DNA of 6,727 bases from positions 1 through 6,727 of the forward strand of contig CAYOBW010000357.1 in NCBI GenBank assembly GCA_964402115.1, read 5' to 3'. Position 1 is the first letter of the stretch, and every line of letters starts with the position of its first letter. The stretch comes from CAYOBW01 sp964402115. GTDB lineage: Bacteria; Verrucomicrobiota; Kiritimatiellia; UBA8416; CAYOBW01. Of this stretch, positions 6,127 through 6,727 are shown piece by piece. Both the position numbers and the translations under genes were made by a program. The notes under the pieces were generated by a model that saw only the letters and a program-made list of their open reading frames with translations, made no database searches and was not told where the DNA came from.

Positions 6127-6727
6127 ATGCGGAAACGATTCACACTCCTGACGGGGCTGCTGGCGCTCGGCTGGCTGGGAGGGGCGCTGGCAGCGGCGGG
6201 CGCGGACGGGGTCTTCGCGCGATTCCGGGTGAGCGAGCCGGCTGGGGCGTCGTGGTACGTGAAGCTGGGCGGCTACATCCACAACGACCCCTGGTACCTG
6301 CCCGCGGCGATCTGGCCGGCTGGCGCCGACAAGGACGCAACGCAGCGTGTCGCGCGCGATGCGTTCAGCCCGTGGTTCGACGTCGGGGCGCACGCCGGCA
6401 GCAAGCTGCACGGCCGCCTCAGGCGCGCGGGCGGCAGCGCCGAGCTGCCCAACGTGACGGCGGAATTCGTGACCGATGCCACGAACCCGACGCTGCGCGT
6501 GGTCATCGAGCTGGCCACGGAGCCGGCCGAAGCGGCGGTGGTGAAGCGCTTCGAGGAGTCGTTCGCGGGGCGCCTGACGAGCTTCCTCGTCTCGCCGGCG
6601 CTGCGGACGGACGCGGAATCGCTGGAGACCGCCGGCGAGATGACCGCGCGGCGCCTGCGCTGGGCGAACGAAGCGAGCGGCGGGGTGCGCGCGTCGCCGA
6701 CCAACCTCTGGATCCAGACGCAGTTCT
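6127..6727 (+). CDS. Secreted protein of unknown family, 3' end beyond the window
   Basis: An open frame of 200 codons from ATG 6127 to the right edge, with no stop. The start MRKRF, hydrophobic run 6-22 and small residues ALAAAGA at 20-26 make a typical signal peptide, so the protein is exported. GGGAG at 6113-6117 lies 9 bases upstream, inside the end of the previous gene. Only 3 bases separate it from that gene's stop, so translation of the two is probably coupled. Distinctive segments include VKLGGYIHNDPWYLP (about 45-59), HAGSKLHGRLRRAGG (about 89-103) and FAGRLTSFLVSP. The part seen mixes beta-rich segments with an amphipathic, charged helical stretch (about 129-187). I do not recognise a named domain and assign no function. 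It might belong to the same secreted hydrolytic pathway, by context only. Confidence 0.8.
   Translation, partial: MRKRFTLLTGLLALGWLGGALAAAGADGVFARFRVSEPAGASWYVKLGGYIHNDPWYLPAAIWPAGADKDATQRVARDAFSPWFDVGAHAGSKLHGRLRRAGGSAELPNVTAEFVTDATNPTLRVVIELATEPAEAAVVKRFEESFAGRLTSFLVSPALRTDAESLETAGEMTARRLRWANEASGGVRASPTNLWIQTQF

Noticed and set aside
4759..6411. 550-codon open frame on the minus strand opposite the phosphoesterase gene
   Set aside because: It covers a gene whose five metal-binding motifs are all in the plus frame; the antisense product is low-complexity and Arg/Gln-rich.
1..6727. CRISPR array, tRNA, rRNA, insertion sequence, toxin-antitoxin or defence system
   Set aside because: No regularly spaced repeats, RNA gene motifs, terminal inverted repeats with a transposase, or characteristic domains were found on either strand.

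Overview
The window is a high-GC bacterial contig segment with one lipoprotein gene on the minus strand and four genes on the plus strand. The gene set is PVC-like: a secreted fucosidase-fold glycosidase-like protein, a membrane-tethered PQQ-type beta-propeller, a purple-acid-phosphatase-like phosphoesterase and a secreted protein of no named family. This content and the GC level suggest Planctomycetota, Verrucomicrobiota, Lentisphaerota or a relative. That placement is inference, because no marker gene or RNA gene is present. A run of exactly 100 Ns marks a scaffold join, as is common in draft or metagenome-derived genomes.

Layout. Positions 1-127 are mostly non-coding, with an AT-rich inverted repeat and a hairpin just past the end of the first gene. 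Positions 128-1420 (minus) encode an amidohydrolase-family lipoprotein. Positions 1421-1638 are a divergent intergenic region holding the minus-strand gene's ribosome binding site, a weak candidate promoter and a stretch with coding-like base periodicity. The plus-strand run is: 1639-3168, secreted glycosidase-like protein with a C-terminal beta-sandwich; 3240-4859, five-helix membrane protein fused to a beta-propeller and interrupted by the gap; 4897-6123, secreted metallophosphoesterase; 6127 to the right edge, partial secreted protein of unknown family. Spacings of 71, 37 and 3 bases on one strand suggest an operon.

How they may work together. All five products carry an export signal, a lipobox or membrane helices, so the cluster acts in the periplasm, in the outer membrane or outside the cell. 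A glycosidase-like enzyme, a phosphoesterase and a metal-dependent hydrolase together would fit breakdown of a decorated polysaccharide or glycoconjugate. The substrate cannot be read from the sequence. No mobile element, CRISPR array, tRNA or rRNA was seen, and nothing shows a defence system. The least explained parts are the glycosidase-like protein, the partial last gene and the membrane-anchored propeller.
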